Below are positions 34,307-43,271 of a DNA stretch of 64,000 nucleotides, piece by piece; within the stretch, counting starts at the first letter, position 1, and the number at the start of each line of letters is the position of its first letter. A program made the translations under genes and the position numbers. The notes beneath the pieces are model-generated. The model was not told the origin of the DNA. It did not search any database and worked only from the letters and a program-made list of their open reading frames with translations. Origin of the DNA: UBA10518 sp022837185. Its GTDB lineage: Bacteria; Desulfobacterota; Desulfobulbia; Desulfobulbales; Desulfobulbaceae. The DNA lies in the NCBI GenBank assembly GCA_034007705.1, contig JAVEQK010000002.1:62001-126000 (forward strand). The letters are read 5' to 3'.

Positions 34307-35644
34307 TTACCTGTTTCGGGATATTATCTCAAGCTGCGTCTGCACCGCGGTGCCGAATATGCCGCCGTCGGCCAGGAACCTGTCCAGACGGACCGGAACG
34401 ATGGTTCCCTTCAGCCGTGAATCTCCCTCGAAACGGACAGGGATATAATTGTCGGAAAAACCCTGAAGCAGTCCGCTGGTTCGGTGGACCCGCTCGACCA
34501 GAACCTGGCGCACGGTGCCGAAATGGAGTTCATGGAAACGGGATCGCAAGGTCCGGTCAAGCTCGCGCAATCGCCGGACCCGCTGATCCTTTATCTTCTT
34601 GGGAAGTTGCCTGTTCATGGATGCGGCCAGGGTGCCGGGCCGCCTGGAGTAGGGAAAGACATGCAGATAGGTGACCGGCAGATCAGCAAGCAGCCGGAAG
34701 GTGTTGTCGTGGGCGGCTTCCGATTCCCCGGGAAAACCGCAGAGAATGTCGCAGCCGATCGCCGCCGGGGGAACCGCGCCGGCGATTCTGGTGACGGTAC
34801 GGCTGAACTCTTCCGCGGTGTAGCGGCGGTTCATCCTGGCGAGGATATCGTTGTCCCCGCTCTGGAGGGGGATGTGCAGGTGCGGCATGAAATTGGGCTC
34901 GTTGTTCATCAGGGCAAGGAGCCGGTCATCGACCTCGGTCAGCTCCACGGAACTGAGGCGGAAGCGCATGGTGGGAAAATCCCGGCAGAGCCGGGCAATA
35001 AGAGTCGTCAGCGATATCCCCCCGACAAGGTCCAGGCCGTACTTGCCGACGTTGATGCCGGTAATGACGATTTCCCGGTACCCCTCCCCGGCAAAGACGG
35101 CCGTCTGTTCGAGGACCTGTTCCATGGGCAGGCTTCTGCTTCTCCCTCTGGTGTACGGGACGATACAGTAGGAGCAGAAGTTGTCGCAGCCGTCCTGGAT
35201 TCGCAGAAAGGCCCGGGTGCGGCCGCTGAAGCGGCGGACCGGCAGAGGGGTGATCTCTCTTTTCAGGCGGATGTTGCCCATCAGCACGGACAGATCGCAG
35301 GTGCGCTCCGTCAGGGCGGCTTCAACAACCAGGTGCTTGTTGCCGTTGCCGACGATGCAGAGAGGGCTGTCCGCCAGGTCGACGATTTCGCTGGGCGCCA
35401 TCTGGGCAAAGCAGCCCGTCACCACCAAGCGGGCCGCGGGGTTGGCCTTCAGGGCCCGGCGGATGAGCTGCCGCGACTGCTGAGCGGCCCTGCCGGTTAC
35501 GGCGCAGGTGTTGATGACATAGACGTCGGCCTTGCCGGCAAAAGGGACCAGTTCGCATCCAGCCTGGGCAAAGGAGGAGGCAAACGACGCAGACTCGAAC
35601 TGGTTAACCTTGCATCCCAGAGTGGTTATGGCGACTTTTTTCAC
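34307..35644 (-). CDS. mtaB: tRNA (t6A37) methylthiotransferase MtaB
   Basis: Radical-SAM methylthiotransferase that forms ms2t6A at position 37 of ANN-decoding tRNAs. 445 residues. The N-terminal UPF0004 domain starts KVAITTLGCKVNQFESASFA, with further cysteines in NTCAVTGRA and GCFAQM. The radical SAM motif is CDNFCSYCIVPYTRGRSRS, and a C-terminal TRAM domain follows. The LGCKVNQ start and family context favour MtaB over MiaB or RimO. It overlaps mnmA (ATGA), forming a tRNA-modification operon that may continue toward cinA-recA 51 nt downstream. Confidence 0.93.
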   Translation of the reverse strand: MKKVAITTLGCKVNQFESASFASSFAQAGCELVPFAGKADVYVINTCAVTGRAAQQSRQLIRRALKANPAARLVVTGCFAQMAPSEIVDLADSPLCIVGNGNKHLVVEAALTERTCDLSVLMGNIRLKREITPLPVRRFSGRTRAFLRIQDGCDNFCSYCIVPYTRGRSRSLPMEQVLEQTAVFAGEGYREIVITGINVGKYGLDLVGGISLTTLIARLCRDFPTMRFRLSSVELTEVDDRLLALMNNEPNFMPHLHIPLQSGDNDILARMNRRYTAEEFSRTVTRIAGAVPPAAIGCDILCGFPGESEAAHDNTFRLLADLPVTYLHVFPYSRRPGTLAASMNRQLPKKIKDQRVRRLRELDRTLRSRFHELHFGTVRQVLVERVHRTSGLLQGFSDNYIPVRFEGDSRLKGTIVPVRLDRFLADGGIFGTAVQTQLEIISRNR

Positions 35645-36702
35645 CCCGGCGATTCCTCCAGGTATCCGGACCGCAGCATGATCCCGCTGCCCACAAGAAC
35701 GTCCTGCCGGTAAAAGACGGCAAACTGTCCAGGGGTGACGGCCCGCTGGGATTGATCAAAATCAATGTACCATTTTCCCCCGATTTGGCCGACCCTGGCC
35801 GGCGAGGGGGTGTGCCGTCCCCGGATCTGCACCAGCCCGTGCCAGGGCAGAGGCGGTTCTTCGCCATGCCAGCGGACGTCACTGATCATCACCCGCCTGG
35901 TCAGCAGTTCCTCCCCTTTGCAGACCATGACCCGGTTGTTTGCCGCATCCAGCTCCCTGACGTACCAGGGTGTTGCGTCCGGGAGGTTCAGTCCCCGGCG
36001 CTGACCGATGGTGTAGCGCCACAGGCCCCGGTGGCGGCCGATGACCCTGCCTCCGGCCGTCACGATATCGCCGGGTCGTTCTCTCAGGCCATGGGCGGTG
36101 AAAAAGGAGGGGATCGTCTCACCGGCAAGAAAACAGACATCCTGACTTTCCGGGCCGTGAATGTCGTTTAACTGCCGGGCGGCCGCCATCCGGCGAACTT
36201 CTTCTTTCGCCAGTCCGCCGAGGGGCAGGACCGTCTGCTGGAGCTGGCTCCCGGAAAGGCGGCAAAGAAAGTAAGACTGATCTTTTTTGCTGTCGAGTCC
36301 CCGGCGCAGCAGGGGCAGGCCGTGGGCGGAGCATTCAATGCGGGCATAATGGCCGGTCGCCATTCTGTGCACCCCCTGTTTGCGCATTTCCTCGGCCAGG
36401 AGGCCGAACTTGATCCGCCGGTTGCAGATCACGCAGGGATTCGGGGTCAGCCCCTGAAGATAGGAGTCGACAAAATAGGCGATCACCCGGTCGGAGAAAT
36501 ACTTTGCCAGGTCGATCAGGAAGAGGGGGATGGCAAGCTTCCGGGCCACGGCCCGGACCCGCCGGGCCTGCTCTTCCGTCCCGGGCACCGGCAGGCGCAT
36601 GAAAAAACCATGTACCCGGTAACCCTGTTCTTGCAGCAGGGCGGCGCTGACGGAACTGTCAACGCCGCCGCTGAGGGCAATGCCAATTTTTTCCCCTCGC
36701 AT
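35641..36702 (-). CDS. mnmA: tRNA 2-thiouridylase (tRNA-specific 2-thiouridine synthase MnmA)
   Basis: ATP-pyrophosphatase that thiolates U34 of Glu, Gln and Lys tRNAs. 353 residues. PP-loop SGGVDSSVSAALL, the first catalytic Cys in LTPNPCVICNRRIKFG, the second in GPESQDVCFLAGE, and the IGQRRGLNLP and LVQIRGRHTPSPA regions are all in place. The start at 36702 was chosen for GAGAGGG upstream and because the protein then begins MRGEKIGIALSGG. Sulfur relay to MnmA in some bacteria uses TusA. A tusA exists at 7 kb here, but a functional link is only a possibility. Confidence 0.96.
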   Translation of the reverse strand: MRGEKIGIALSGGVDSSVSAALLQEQGYRVHGFFMRLPVPGTEEQARRVRAVARKLAIPLFLIDLAKYFSDRVIAYFVDSYLQGLTPNPCVICNRRIKFGLLAEEMRKQGVHRMATGHYARIECSAHGLPLLRRGLDSKKDQSYFLCRLSGSQLQQTVLPLGGLAKEEVRRMAAARQLNDIHGPESQDVCFLAGETIPSFFTAHGLRERPGDIVTAGGRVIGRHRGLWRYTIGQRRGLNLPDATPWYVRELDAANNRVMVCKGEELLTRRVMISDVRWHGEEPPLPWHGLVQIRGRHTPSPARVGQIGGKWYIDFDQSQRAVTPGQFAVFYRQDVLVGSGIMLRSGYLEESPG

Positions 36703-36866
36703 GGATCGATTCCCTCTCCGTCGTTGCAATACTCTTCCTACCACTCAGGCGGCCGAATGTAAACGGGTCGCCCGGCTGGATAAGGAGACAGATCAGGGGT
36801 GGATTGATCGGGGGAGGAGATGACGGACAACGGAACAGGGGAAAACGGCGCCGGGGGGTAACCGCG

Positions 36867-37238
36867 TTAAATCAGGGAAGAAAGAACCTCGCAGTTCCGG
36901 CAGATTTCCATTTTATCCTTCCATTCCTTCTCCGCAACACATTCACATTGCGTACCGCTCAAAAACCAGCACAGGTGCCCCGCCTGGAATTCCCAGGCCG
37001 GACAATCCTTTTTGTACTCGCATTTTTTCTGGACCCAGCAGTCCTTGCGCCTGGTGGTTTCATCCTTCCGCTGGTTAATGAGGAGGAAATAGATCTGGCG
37101 CTCGACATGGATGGGGACCGGACGCCACCCCTGCTCATAACTCTGGACGGCCTTGAGCGAGACGCCCAGCAATGCTCCAAGCTCTTTCTGGGTCTTGCCG
37201 AGCTTCGCCCGCGCCTTTGCAAAATTCTCCTTGTTCAT
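36867..37238 (-). CDS. HTH regulator with C-terminal two-CW cysteine domain
   Basis: 123 residues. Residues about 1-50 form a Cro/CI-type helix-turn-helix (NFAKARAKLGKTQKELGALLGVS, KAVQSYEQGWR). The C-terminal half is cysteine rich: CWVQKKCEYKKDCPAW, GHLCWFLSGTQCECV, and a final CRNCEVL, ten cysteines in all. The paired Cys-Trp pattern matches what is named a two-CW domain, presumably a metal or redox site. A longer start at 37274 is possible and would be leaderless from the candidate promoter. An 18-bp palindrome lies 50-70 bases upstream and may be its own operator. Signal and targets are unknown. Confidence 0.8.
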   Translation of the reverse strand: MNKENFAKARAKLGKTQKELGALLGVSLKAVQSYEQGWRPVPIHVERQIYFLLINQRKDETTRRKDCWVQKKCEYKKDCPAWEFQAGHLCWFLSGTQCECVAEKEWKDKMEICRNCEVLSSLI

Positions 37239-37290
37239 CAGCAGCCTGTTCGTGAATAAATTGAGGTTTTTCATAATGTACCACGTTGTG

Positions 37291-37308
37291 TTCTCTTGTG
37301 CAAGAGAA
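37291..37308. promoter_or_regulatory. Operator-like palindrome upstream of HTH/two-CW regulator
   Basis: TTCTCTTG-TG-CAAGAGAA, two perfect 8-bp arms around a 2-base centre. It overlaps the -35 side of a minus-strand promoter candidate (TTGCAC, 17 bases, TACATT). That placement is expected for autorepression. Confidence 0.65.
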
Positions 37309-37534
37309 AATGTACAAATAGTAGAATCAACAGGTTTGATCTTTTCAGTTGTTCGACCAGAGGTCAAGAAAAATCGGCTGCCCACCCCTGATAGACCCGG
37401 AAGGGAACGTCACCCGGCCGGTTTTTCACCGACCGGGAGGGGATACGTTCGGATACCCCGATCGGGAAAAAGATGGTACAGTGTCACGGCAAAGGATCCA
37501 AAACCTGAGGGCAACATCGCAACCCGCTGAAATC

Positions 37535-38071
37535 ATGCCTGTTCAAACCGTTTTTGTTTCTATTCTCCTCCTGCCGGTTTTGCTTTGTTCGTTGTCCGGC
37601 TCCGCGGCGGCCGAATCATCCCGGTTGGACAAGGTGATCATCGGCCGGACATGCAGGGTTCAGGTGGAGGAGCTGGGCCTTGACTATCTTGCCCGGGTGG
37701 ATACCGGCGCTTCCATAACTTCCATTCATGCCACCGATTTTCTCATTGAGAAGGGAACCAGCGATCCGCTGGACAATGTCGGCCGGAAAATAAATTTTCT
37801 GACCGTTTCCAGTGACGGCCAATACAAGAGAATGACGTCTGAAATCGCCGAGATTCAGACCGTGGTCAGCGCCCAGGGCCGGGAAAAACGGTATCTGGTG
37901 CGCCTGACCCTGAGTGCCATGGGCGTGCGCAAGACGATCCTGGTGAACCTGCGGGACCGTTCCCAACTGCGGTATAAATTGCTCCTGGGGCGCAACTGGC
38001 TGGCGGACGACTTCCTTGTCGATGTTGACCTGGATGAGGAAATACCGGGCGAAGAGGAAAGGCTGAAATAA
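37535..38071 (+). CDS. Secreted retropepsin-like protein (RimB/DUF785 ATP-dependent zinc protease family)
   Basis: 178 residues with a signal peptide (MPVQTVFVSILLLPVLLCSLSG, SAAA). The mature part matches the RimK-associated aspartic peptidase-like family: KVIIGRTCRVQVEELGLDYLARVDTGASITSIHA contains the DTGAS catalytic motif, and RSQLRYKLLLGRNWLADDFLVDVD is the second conserved block. Most family members annotated as zinc proteases actually carry a retropepsin fold. The start at 37535 is selected for the signal peptide, but it lacks a good ribosome site. Upstream in-frame sequence is not protein-like. It is divergent from the HTH regulator. Confidence 0.85.
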   Translation: MPVQTVFVSILLLPVLLCSLSGSAAAESSRLDKVIIGRTCRVQVEELGLDYLARVDTGASITSIHATDFLIEKGTSDPLDNVGRKINFLTVSSDGQYKRMTSEIAEIQTVVSAQGREKRYLVRLTLSAMGVRKTILVNLRDRSQLRYKLLLGRNWLADDFLVDVDLDEEIPGEEERLK

Positions 38072-38087
38072 TGGTCCCTGTGCATGT

Positions 38088-38867
38088 TCACAAGGTAAGG
38101 GTGGCGGAGTGATAGAGTACGGCCTTGCCGCCTATGTGCACCCGTGCCCCATGGTGTGCGCAGTGGAGTACACCTCCCCGCGGCGAGATCTGCCTGGCGC
38201 TAAAACGGTCCCTGCCGGTTCGTTCCGCCCAGTAAGGAATCAGGGTGCAGTGGGAGGAACCGGTGACGGGATCTTCGGGGATACCCGCCCGCGGGGCGAA
38301 AAAACGGGAAACGAAATCGACCTCCCTGCCCGCCGCAGTGGCAATGACGCCAAGGCAGTCAAGCTCGGCCAGGGCGGAGAAATCGGGGGTCAGAGCCGCA
38401 ACCTGGTCCTCGCTGTCGAAAACACAGAGATAGTCCCGGGCTTTATACACTGCCCCTGGAACAGCTCCCAGGCCGCGGACCAGGGTTTCAGGAAGAGGGG
38501 CGGGGGTTGCCGGCCGGGCCGGAAAATCCATGATAAAAAGATCGTTTCGTTTGCTGACCGTGAGGATGCCGCTTCGGGTGGCAAAGTGAAGCTGCCCGCC
38601 TGGGGTGTTCCCGGTTGCGTCAAGGATGAATGCGGCGGCCAGGGTTGCGTGGCCGCAGAGGTCTATTTCCAGCAGGGGCGAGAACCATCTCAGGGCAACG
38701 TTTCCTCCCCCGGGGGCGACAAAGGCTGTTTCCGGCAGGTTGTTCTCCGCCGCGATACGCTGCAGCAGGATGTCTTCCGGCCAGGACTCCAGCAGGCACA
38801 CCCCCGCCGGGTTGCCGCCGAACACACGGTCGGTGAAGGCGTTAACGTGAAAATAGGGGATTCTCAT
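38088..38867 (-). CDS. PhzF-family isomerase/epimerase
   Basis: 259 residues, diaminopimelate-epimerase-like fold. Typical N-terminus PYFHVNAFTDRVFGGNPAGVCLL, the active-site Glu region NNLPETAFV, RWFSPLLEIDLCGHATLA, and near the C-terminus GIPEDPVTGSSHCTLIPYWAERTGR. Members isomerise trans-2,3-dihydro-3-hydroxyanthranilate, but most orphan copies act on unknown metabolites. No phenazine genes are present, so that role should not be assumed. It is convergent with the retropepsin gene (17 bases apart) and about 50 nt downstream of mscS. Confidence 0.93.
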   Translation of the reverse strand: MRIPYFHVNAFTDRVFGGNPAGVCLLESWPEDILLQRIAAENNLPETAFVAPGGGNVALRWFSPLLEIDLCGHATLAAAFILDATGNTPGGQLHFATRSGILTVSKRNDLFIMDFPARPATPAPLPETLVRGLGAVPGAVYKARDYLCVFDSEDQVAALTPDFSALAELDCLGVIATAAGREVDFVSRFFAPRAGIPEDPVTGSSHCTLIPYWAERTGRDRFSARQISPRGGVLHCAHHGARVHIGGKAVLYHSATLTL

Positions 38868-38918
38868 GAAAAAAAATCATCCATGGCGCCTGCCTTGCCC
38901 GCAAACGGCGGGACCCGT

Positions 38919-39746
38919 TTATTTTTCCCTGTCGTGGTGATGGAGGTGCACGTCCCGCTGCGGATAGGGAATGGTGATTTGGTGTTCGTCAAAGGTCCGC
39001 TTTATTTTTTCCAGCAGATCAAAACGGACAGCCCAGTACTCCGCTGTCCTCACCCAGGGCCTGAGCACCAGGTTAACGCTTGAGTCGCCGAATTCGGCCA
39101 ACGCCACGGTGGGAGCAGGATCGGCAAGGATCCGGCGGTCCTCCTGCACCAGCTGCAGCAGCAGGGCTTTGGCTTGAATCGGATCATCCTCATAACCGAT
39201 GCCGATGACCAGGTCAATGCGGCGGGTGGGGTTGGCGTTGATGTTGGTAATGACATCACTGGTGATCATGCTGTTGGGAATGATCACTTTTTGATTGTCC
39301 CAGGTGTGAATGACGCTGTTGAATATGTCGATGCGCACCACCGTGCCGGATATGCCGGCCGCGGTAACGGCATCGCCGACCTTGAACGGATGGAAGAGGA
39401 TGAGCATGACGCCGGAGGCGAAATTTGCCAGGGAATCCTTGAGGGCCAGGCCGACGGCCAGGCCGGCGGCGCCGAGAATGGCAAGAAAGGAGGTTGTCTT
39501 GATGCCGACCTGATCGGCGGCGGCCAGGGCGACGGCGATCAGGAGGGTATAATAGATGAGTTTTTCAAGAAAATGGACCAGGGTTGCATCCATTCCGGTC
39601 CGTTCCAGCGCCCGTTGAATCAGATAGGTAACCCATTTTGCCAGCCAGCGGCCGACAAGAAGGATAATCAACGCATAGAGAATGCTCGGGCCGGATGCCG
39701 TGATCCAGTCCCAGGCAATTTTCGTCACTTTGGCATACGTTTCCAT
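38919..39746 (-). CDS. Small-conductance mechanosensitive channel (MscS family)
   Basis: 275-residue inner-membrane channel of the basic MscS size. Three transmembrane helices occupy roughly 15-115. TM3 contains the Gly/Ala-rich pore segment FLAILGAAGLAVGLALKDSLANFASGVMLILFHPFKVGDAV, very close to the canonical sequence. The cytoplasmic beta domain follows (GTVVRIDIFNSVIHTWDNQKVIIPNSMI). The C-terminus is His rich (RDVHLHHHDREK). It opens on membrane tension to release solutes. Confidence 0.96.
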   Translation of the reverse strand: METYAKVTKIAWDWITASGPSILYALIILLVGRWLAKWVTYLIQRALERTGMDATLVHFLEKLIYYTLLIAVALAAADQVGIKTTSFLAILGAAGLAVGLALKDSLANFASGVMLILFHPFKVGDAVTAAGISGTVVRIDIFNSVIHTWDNQKVIIPNSMITSDVITNINANPTRRIDLVIGIGYEDDPIQAKALLLQLVQEDRRILADPAPTVALAEFGDSSVNLVLRPWVRTAEYWAVRFDLLEKIKRTFDEHQITIPYPQRDVHLHHHDREK

Positions 39747-39790
39747 GTATTTCCTTTAGTTGCGAAGCTTCCGGACCTACTCGGCTGAAC

Positions 39791-39976
39791 CTATGATTCG
39801 GCCACGGAGCAGGCTTCTTCGGGACAGACGGATTCACAGGTATGGCAGCCGTGGCATTCGTCGTGGTGAAGAGGAGTGATCCTGCCTTCAATCATTGCAT
39901 AGACCTCCCCGGGGCACGATTCCATGCAGGCGCCGCAATCGCTGCATTTTTGGCGGTCTATGGCCACGGTCCACAT
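39791..39976 (-). CDS. 2[4Fe-4S] ferredoxin-type protein
   Basis: 61 residues with two cluster motifs: CSDCGACMESCPG near the N-terminus and CHGCHTCESVCPE near the C-terminus, eight cysteines in total. It is a soluble electron carrier. The spacing fits two [4Fe-4S] clusters of the bacterial type. It starts 7 nt after guaA and probably shares the guaBA transcript. An association of a ferredoxin with GMP synthesis has no obvious meaning and may reflect simple read-through. Confidence 0.93.
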   Translation of the reverse strand: MWTVAIDRQKCSDCGACMESCPGEVYAMIEGRITPLHHDECHGCHTCESVCPEEACSVAES

Positions 39977-39982
39977 GGTCTG

Positions 39983-41533
39983 TTATTCCCATTCTATGGT
40001 GCTGGGCGGTTTGGACGAGATGTCGTACACGACCCGGTTGACCCCGTGCACCTCATTGATGATGCGGTTGGAGATCCTGCCCAGCAGGTCATAAGGAAGC
40101 TGCGACCAGTCAGCGGTCATGGCGTCGCGGCTGTCGACCGAGCGCAGGGCAACCACGTTTTCATATGTTCTGCCGTCGCCCATGACCCCGACGGTCTGGA
40201 TGGGGAGAAGGACGGCGAATGATTGCCACACCTTACGGTACCAACCGGATTTTTTCATTTCCTCCAGGACAATGACATCGGCCTGCCGCAGAACATTGAG
40301 CCGTTCGGCGGTGATCTCGCCCATGATCCTGATGCCGAGGCCGGGACCGGGGAAGGGTTGGCGGTAGATCGCCTCCTCGGGAAGTCCCAGTTCCAGTCCC
40401 AGCTCCCGGACTTCGTCCTTGAACAGCTCCCGCAGCGGTTCAATCAGTTCCAGGTGCATCCGTTCCGGCAGGCCGCCGACATTATGATGGGACTTGATCG
40501 GTGCCTTGCCGTGAAAAACGACGGACTCGATGACATCGGGGTAGAGGGTGCCCTGGGCGAGAAATTTCACTTTGCCGAGCTTGCCGGCTTCCTCCTCGAA
40601 GATCTTGATGAACCCGTAGCCGATCCGCTTCCGCTTCTCCTCGGGGTCGGCGACGCCCCGCAGCTGTTCCAGGAAATAGGTGGTGGCGTCGATATCGATG
40701 ACCTGCAGGTCCGTTTTCTGGCGGAAAAAGCGCAGAACGCTTTCCGATTCACCGGTCCGCATGAGGCCGTTGTTCACATAAATGCAGGTCAACTGGTCGC
40801 CCACGGCCCTGTTGACCAGGGCGGCGGTGACCGAGGAGTCGACCCCGCCCGAAAGGGCGCAGATGACCTTCTCGCCGCCCACCTTTTTCCTGATCTCCCG
40901 GACCGTGGCGTCAATGAACGAGTGCATGGTCCAGTCGGGATGACATTTGCAGAGGCCGAAAATGAAGTTGCGGAGCACGTCGTTGCCGATCAGGGTATGG
41001 ACGACCTCGGGGTGAAACTGGACGGCGACAAACGGCTTCTGTTCATGGCGCAGGGCCGCGAACGGGGAGTGACCGCTGGTGGCCGTGGTCGTGAAGCCGG
41101 GGGCGGCCACCTCGATCCTGTCGCCGTGGCTCATCCAGACCTGATATTTTGTCGGCGCGGTTTCCATGCCGGCGAAAATGCCGCCGGTGTAGAGGATGGT
41201 GAGCTCCGCCTTGCCGAATTCCCGGTGCGCCGCCTTTTCGACCCGGCCGCCGAGCTGCTGCATCATCAGCTGGGCCCCGTAACAGATGCCGAGGACAGGG
41301 ACGCCCAGGTCGAAAAGGGCCGGATCGCTGATGGGCGCATCATGATCATAGACGCTGGCCGGTCCGCCGGAGAGAACGATGCCCGAGGGCTGCATGGCCC
41401 GGAGCTGCCCGATGTCGATGTTGTAGGGGTGTATTTCGCTGTACACCTTCTGTTCGCGGATGCGGCGGGCGATGAGCTGGGTGGTTTGCGAGCCGAAGTC
41501 AAGGATGACGATTTTTTCAGAATGCTCAGACAT
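39983..41533 (-). CDS. guaA: GMP synthase (glutamine-hydrolysing)
   Basis: Converts XMP to GMP. 516 residues. The class I glutaminase domain (about 1-200) has catalytic Cys in VLGICYGAQLM and the His/Glu pair in VQFHPEVVHT. The PP-loop synthetase domain has ALSGGVDSSVTAALV, and the C-terminal dimer domain ends in the conserved KPPSTIEWE. It follows guaB by about 77 nt in the usual guaB-guaA order. Confidence 0.97.
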   Translation of the reverse strand: MSEHSEKIVILDFGSQTTQLIARRIREQKVYSEIHPYNIDIGQLRAMQPSGIVLSGGPASVYDHDAPISDPALFDLGVPVLGICYGAQLMMQQLGGRVEKAAHREFGKAELTILYTGGIFAGMETAPTKYQVWMSHGDRIEVAAPGFTTTATSGHSPFAALRHEQKPFVAVQFHPEVVHTLIGNDVLRNFIFGLCKCHPDWTMHSFIDATVREIRKKVGGEKVICALSGGVDSSVTAALVNRAVGDQLTCIYVNNGLMRTGESESVLRFFRQKTDLQVIDIDATTYFLEQLRGVADPEEKRKRIGYGFIKIFEEEAGKLGKVKFLAQGTLYPDVIESVVFHGKAPIKSHHNVGGLPERMHLELIEPLRELFKDEVRELGLELGLPEEAIYRQPFPGPGLGIRIMGEITAERLNVLRQADVIVLEEMKKSGWYRKVWQSFAVLLPIQTVGVMGDGRTYENVVALRSVDSRDAMTADWSQLPYDLLGRISNRIINEVHGVNRVVYDISSKPPSTIEWE

Positions 41534-41610
41534 GATAGCAGGCCCCGGAGGTAAGTTGGCGCATAAGGCGGCGGTTGTCAGGTTTTTCCCCCTGACGCCG
41601 GAAAATTCAT

Positions 41611-43074
41611 TTACTGCCCTTCGGTTCGGTAGTTCGGCGCTTCCCTGGTGATGATGACATCATGCACATGCGACTCCCGCAGACCGGCAGGAGAAATGCG
41701 GACAAAACGGGCGCGTTTGTGCAGCTCCGCGATGGAGGATGCGCCCATATAGCCCATGCCGGAACGCAGGCCGCCCAGGAGTTGATACACCACTTCCGAT
41801 ATCGGCCCCCGATACGGCACTTTGCCCTCGATGCCTTCCGGCACCAGCTTGGAGGAGGATCCTTCCTGAAAATAGCGGTCGCTGCTTCCCAGGTTCATGG
41901 CGCCGAGCGACCCCATGCCCCGATAGCCTTTGTATTTCCGGCCCTGGAAAAGGAAGGTTTCGCCGGGCGTTTCATCGGTGCCGGCAAAGAGTGAGCCGAT
42001 CATGACGGCATGGGCCCCGATGGCGATGGCCTTGCAGATGTCGCCGGAATATTTGATGCCGCCGTCGGCAATGACCGGGATCCCTTTTTTGCCGGCCTCG
42101 TCGACGCAGTTCTTCAGGGCGGTCAGCTGCGGGACCCCGACCCCGGCAACAATCCGCGTGGTGCAGATCGAGCCCGGTCCCACCCCGACCTTGATGCCGT
42201 TGGCCCCGGCCTTGATCAGATCCCTGGCCGCTTCGGCGGTGGCGATGTTGCCGGCGATGACGGGAAGGTCGGGCCAGGCGCTTTTTATTTTTTTCAGTGA
42301 CCGGATAATGCCGGCGGAATGACCGTGGGCCGAATCGAGCACGACAACATCAACCTTGGCATGGACCAGGGCTTCGGTCCGCTCCATCAGGTCGCTGCTG
42401 ACGCCGACCGCTCCGCCCACCAGCAGGCGGCCCATGCTGTCCTTGGCGGCATCGGGATATTTCTTGATCTTTTCTATGTCCTTGATGGTGATCAGTCCCT
42501 TAAGGTGGCCCTGGTCGTCGACCACCAGCAGCTTTTCGATGCGATGTTCGTGGAGCAGGGCCTTGGAATGCTCCAGGTCAATGCCGACCGGGGCGGTGAC
42601 CAGGTTCTTGCTGGTCATGACGTCCTTGACGCGCAGATTTTCGTCCGAGACAAAGCGCAGGTCCCGGTTGGTAACGATGCCGACAAGTTTGTCGCCGCGC
42701 AGAACCGGCAGGCCGGAAATCTTGTAGTTGCGCATGATGGCCTGCACCTCGCCCACGCTCTGCTCTTCGGTGACCGTGACCGGATCGATGATCATGCCGG
42801 ACTCGGATTTTTTGACCCGCTCAACCTCGATTGCCTGGTTTTCCTTGCTCATGTTTTTGTGGATGATGCCGATACCGCCTTCCCGGGCCATGGCAATGGC
42901 CGTCTGGTGCTCGGTGACGCTGTCCATTGCCGCGCTGACCAGGGGGGCGTTGAGGGTGACGGAATCAGTGAGCCTGGTTTCCAGGGAAACCTCGGACGGC
43001 AATACTTCCGAGGCACAGGGAACCAGGAGAACATCATCAAATGTATATGCAGGGGGGATATCCTTGTCGAACAT
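41611..43074 (-). CDS. guaB: Inosine-5'-monophosphate dehydrogenase
   Basis: Oxidises IMP to XMP, the committed step to GMP. 487 residues. Tandem CBS domains (about 95-200) are inserted in the barrel. The catalytic loop is GVGPGSICTTRIVAGVGVPQ, the flap region is around GVEGKVPYRGPISEVVYQLLGGLRSGMGY, and the N-terminus TFDDVLLVP is canonical. It is the first gene of guaB-guaA, divergent from the TsaC-like gene. Confidence 0.97.
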   Translation of the reverse strand: MFDKDIPPAYTFDDVLLVPCASEVLPSEVSLETRLTDSVTLNAPLVSAAMDSVTEHQTAIAMAREGGIGIIHKNMSKENQAIEVERVKKSESGMIIDPVTVTEEQSVGEVQAIMRNYKISGLPVLRGDKLVGIVTNRDLRFVSDENLRVKDVMTSKNLVTAPVGIDLEHSKALLHEHRIEKLLVVDDQGHLKGLITIKDIEKIKKYPDAAKDSMGRLLVGGAVGVSSDLMERTEALVHAKVDVVVLDSAHGHSAGIIRSLKKIKSAWPDLPVIAGNIATAEAARDLIKAGANGIKVGVGPGSICTTRIVAGVGVPQLTALKNCVDEAGKKGIPVIADGGIKYSGDICKAIAIGAHAVMIGSLFAGTDETPGETFLFQGRKYKGYRGMGSLGAMNLGSSDRYFQEGSSSKLVPEGIEGKVPYRGPISEVVYQLLGGLRSGMGYMGASSIAELHKRARFVRISPAGLRESHVHDVIITREAPNYRTEGQ

Positions 43075-43271
43075 GAACCTACCTCTTCATGGTTGGGGAA
43101 TAACTGTTATTGCGGCGCAATGTAGCATGTTAGGGAATAAAAGAAAACGGTAAATACAACGGGGCGGGGTAGGCCGCGGGTTTGTCCGCCGCCGGCCGGA
43201 TCGGAAAATTCCGGTGGATTTTCCGTACGTTTCCTGGTTAATTGTTCCATTTGATACTCAGGTGATATGTC

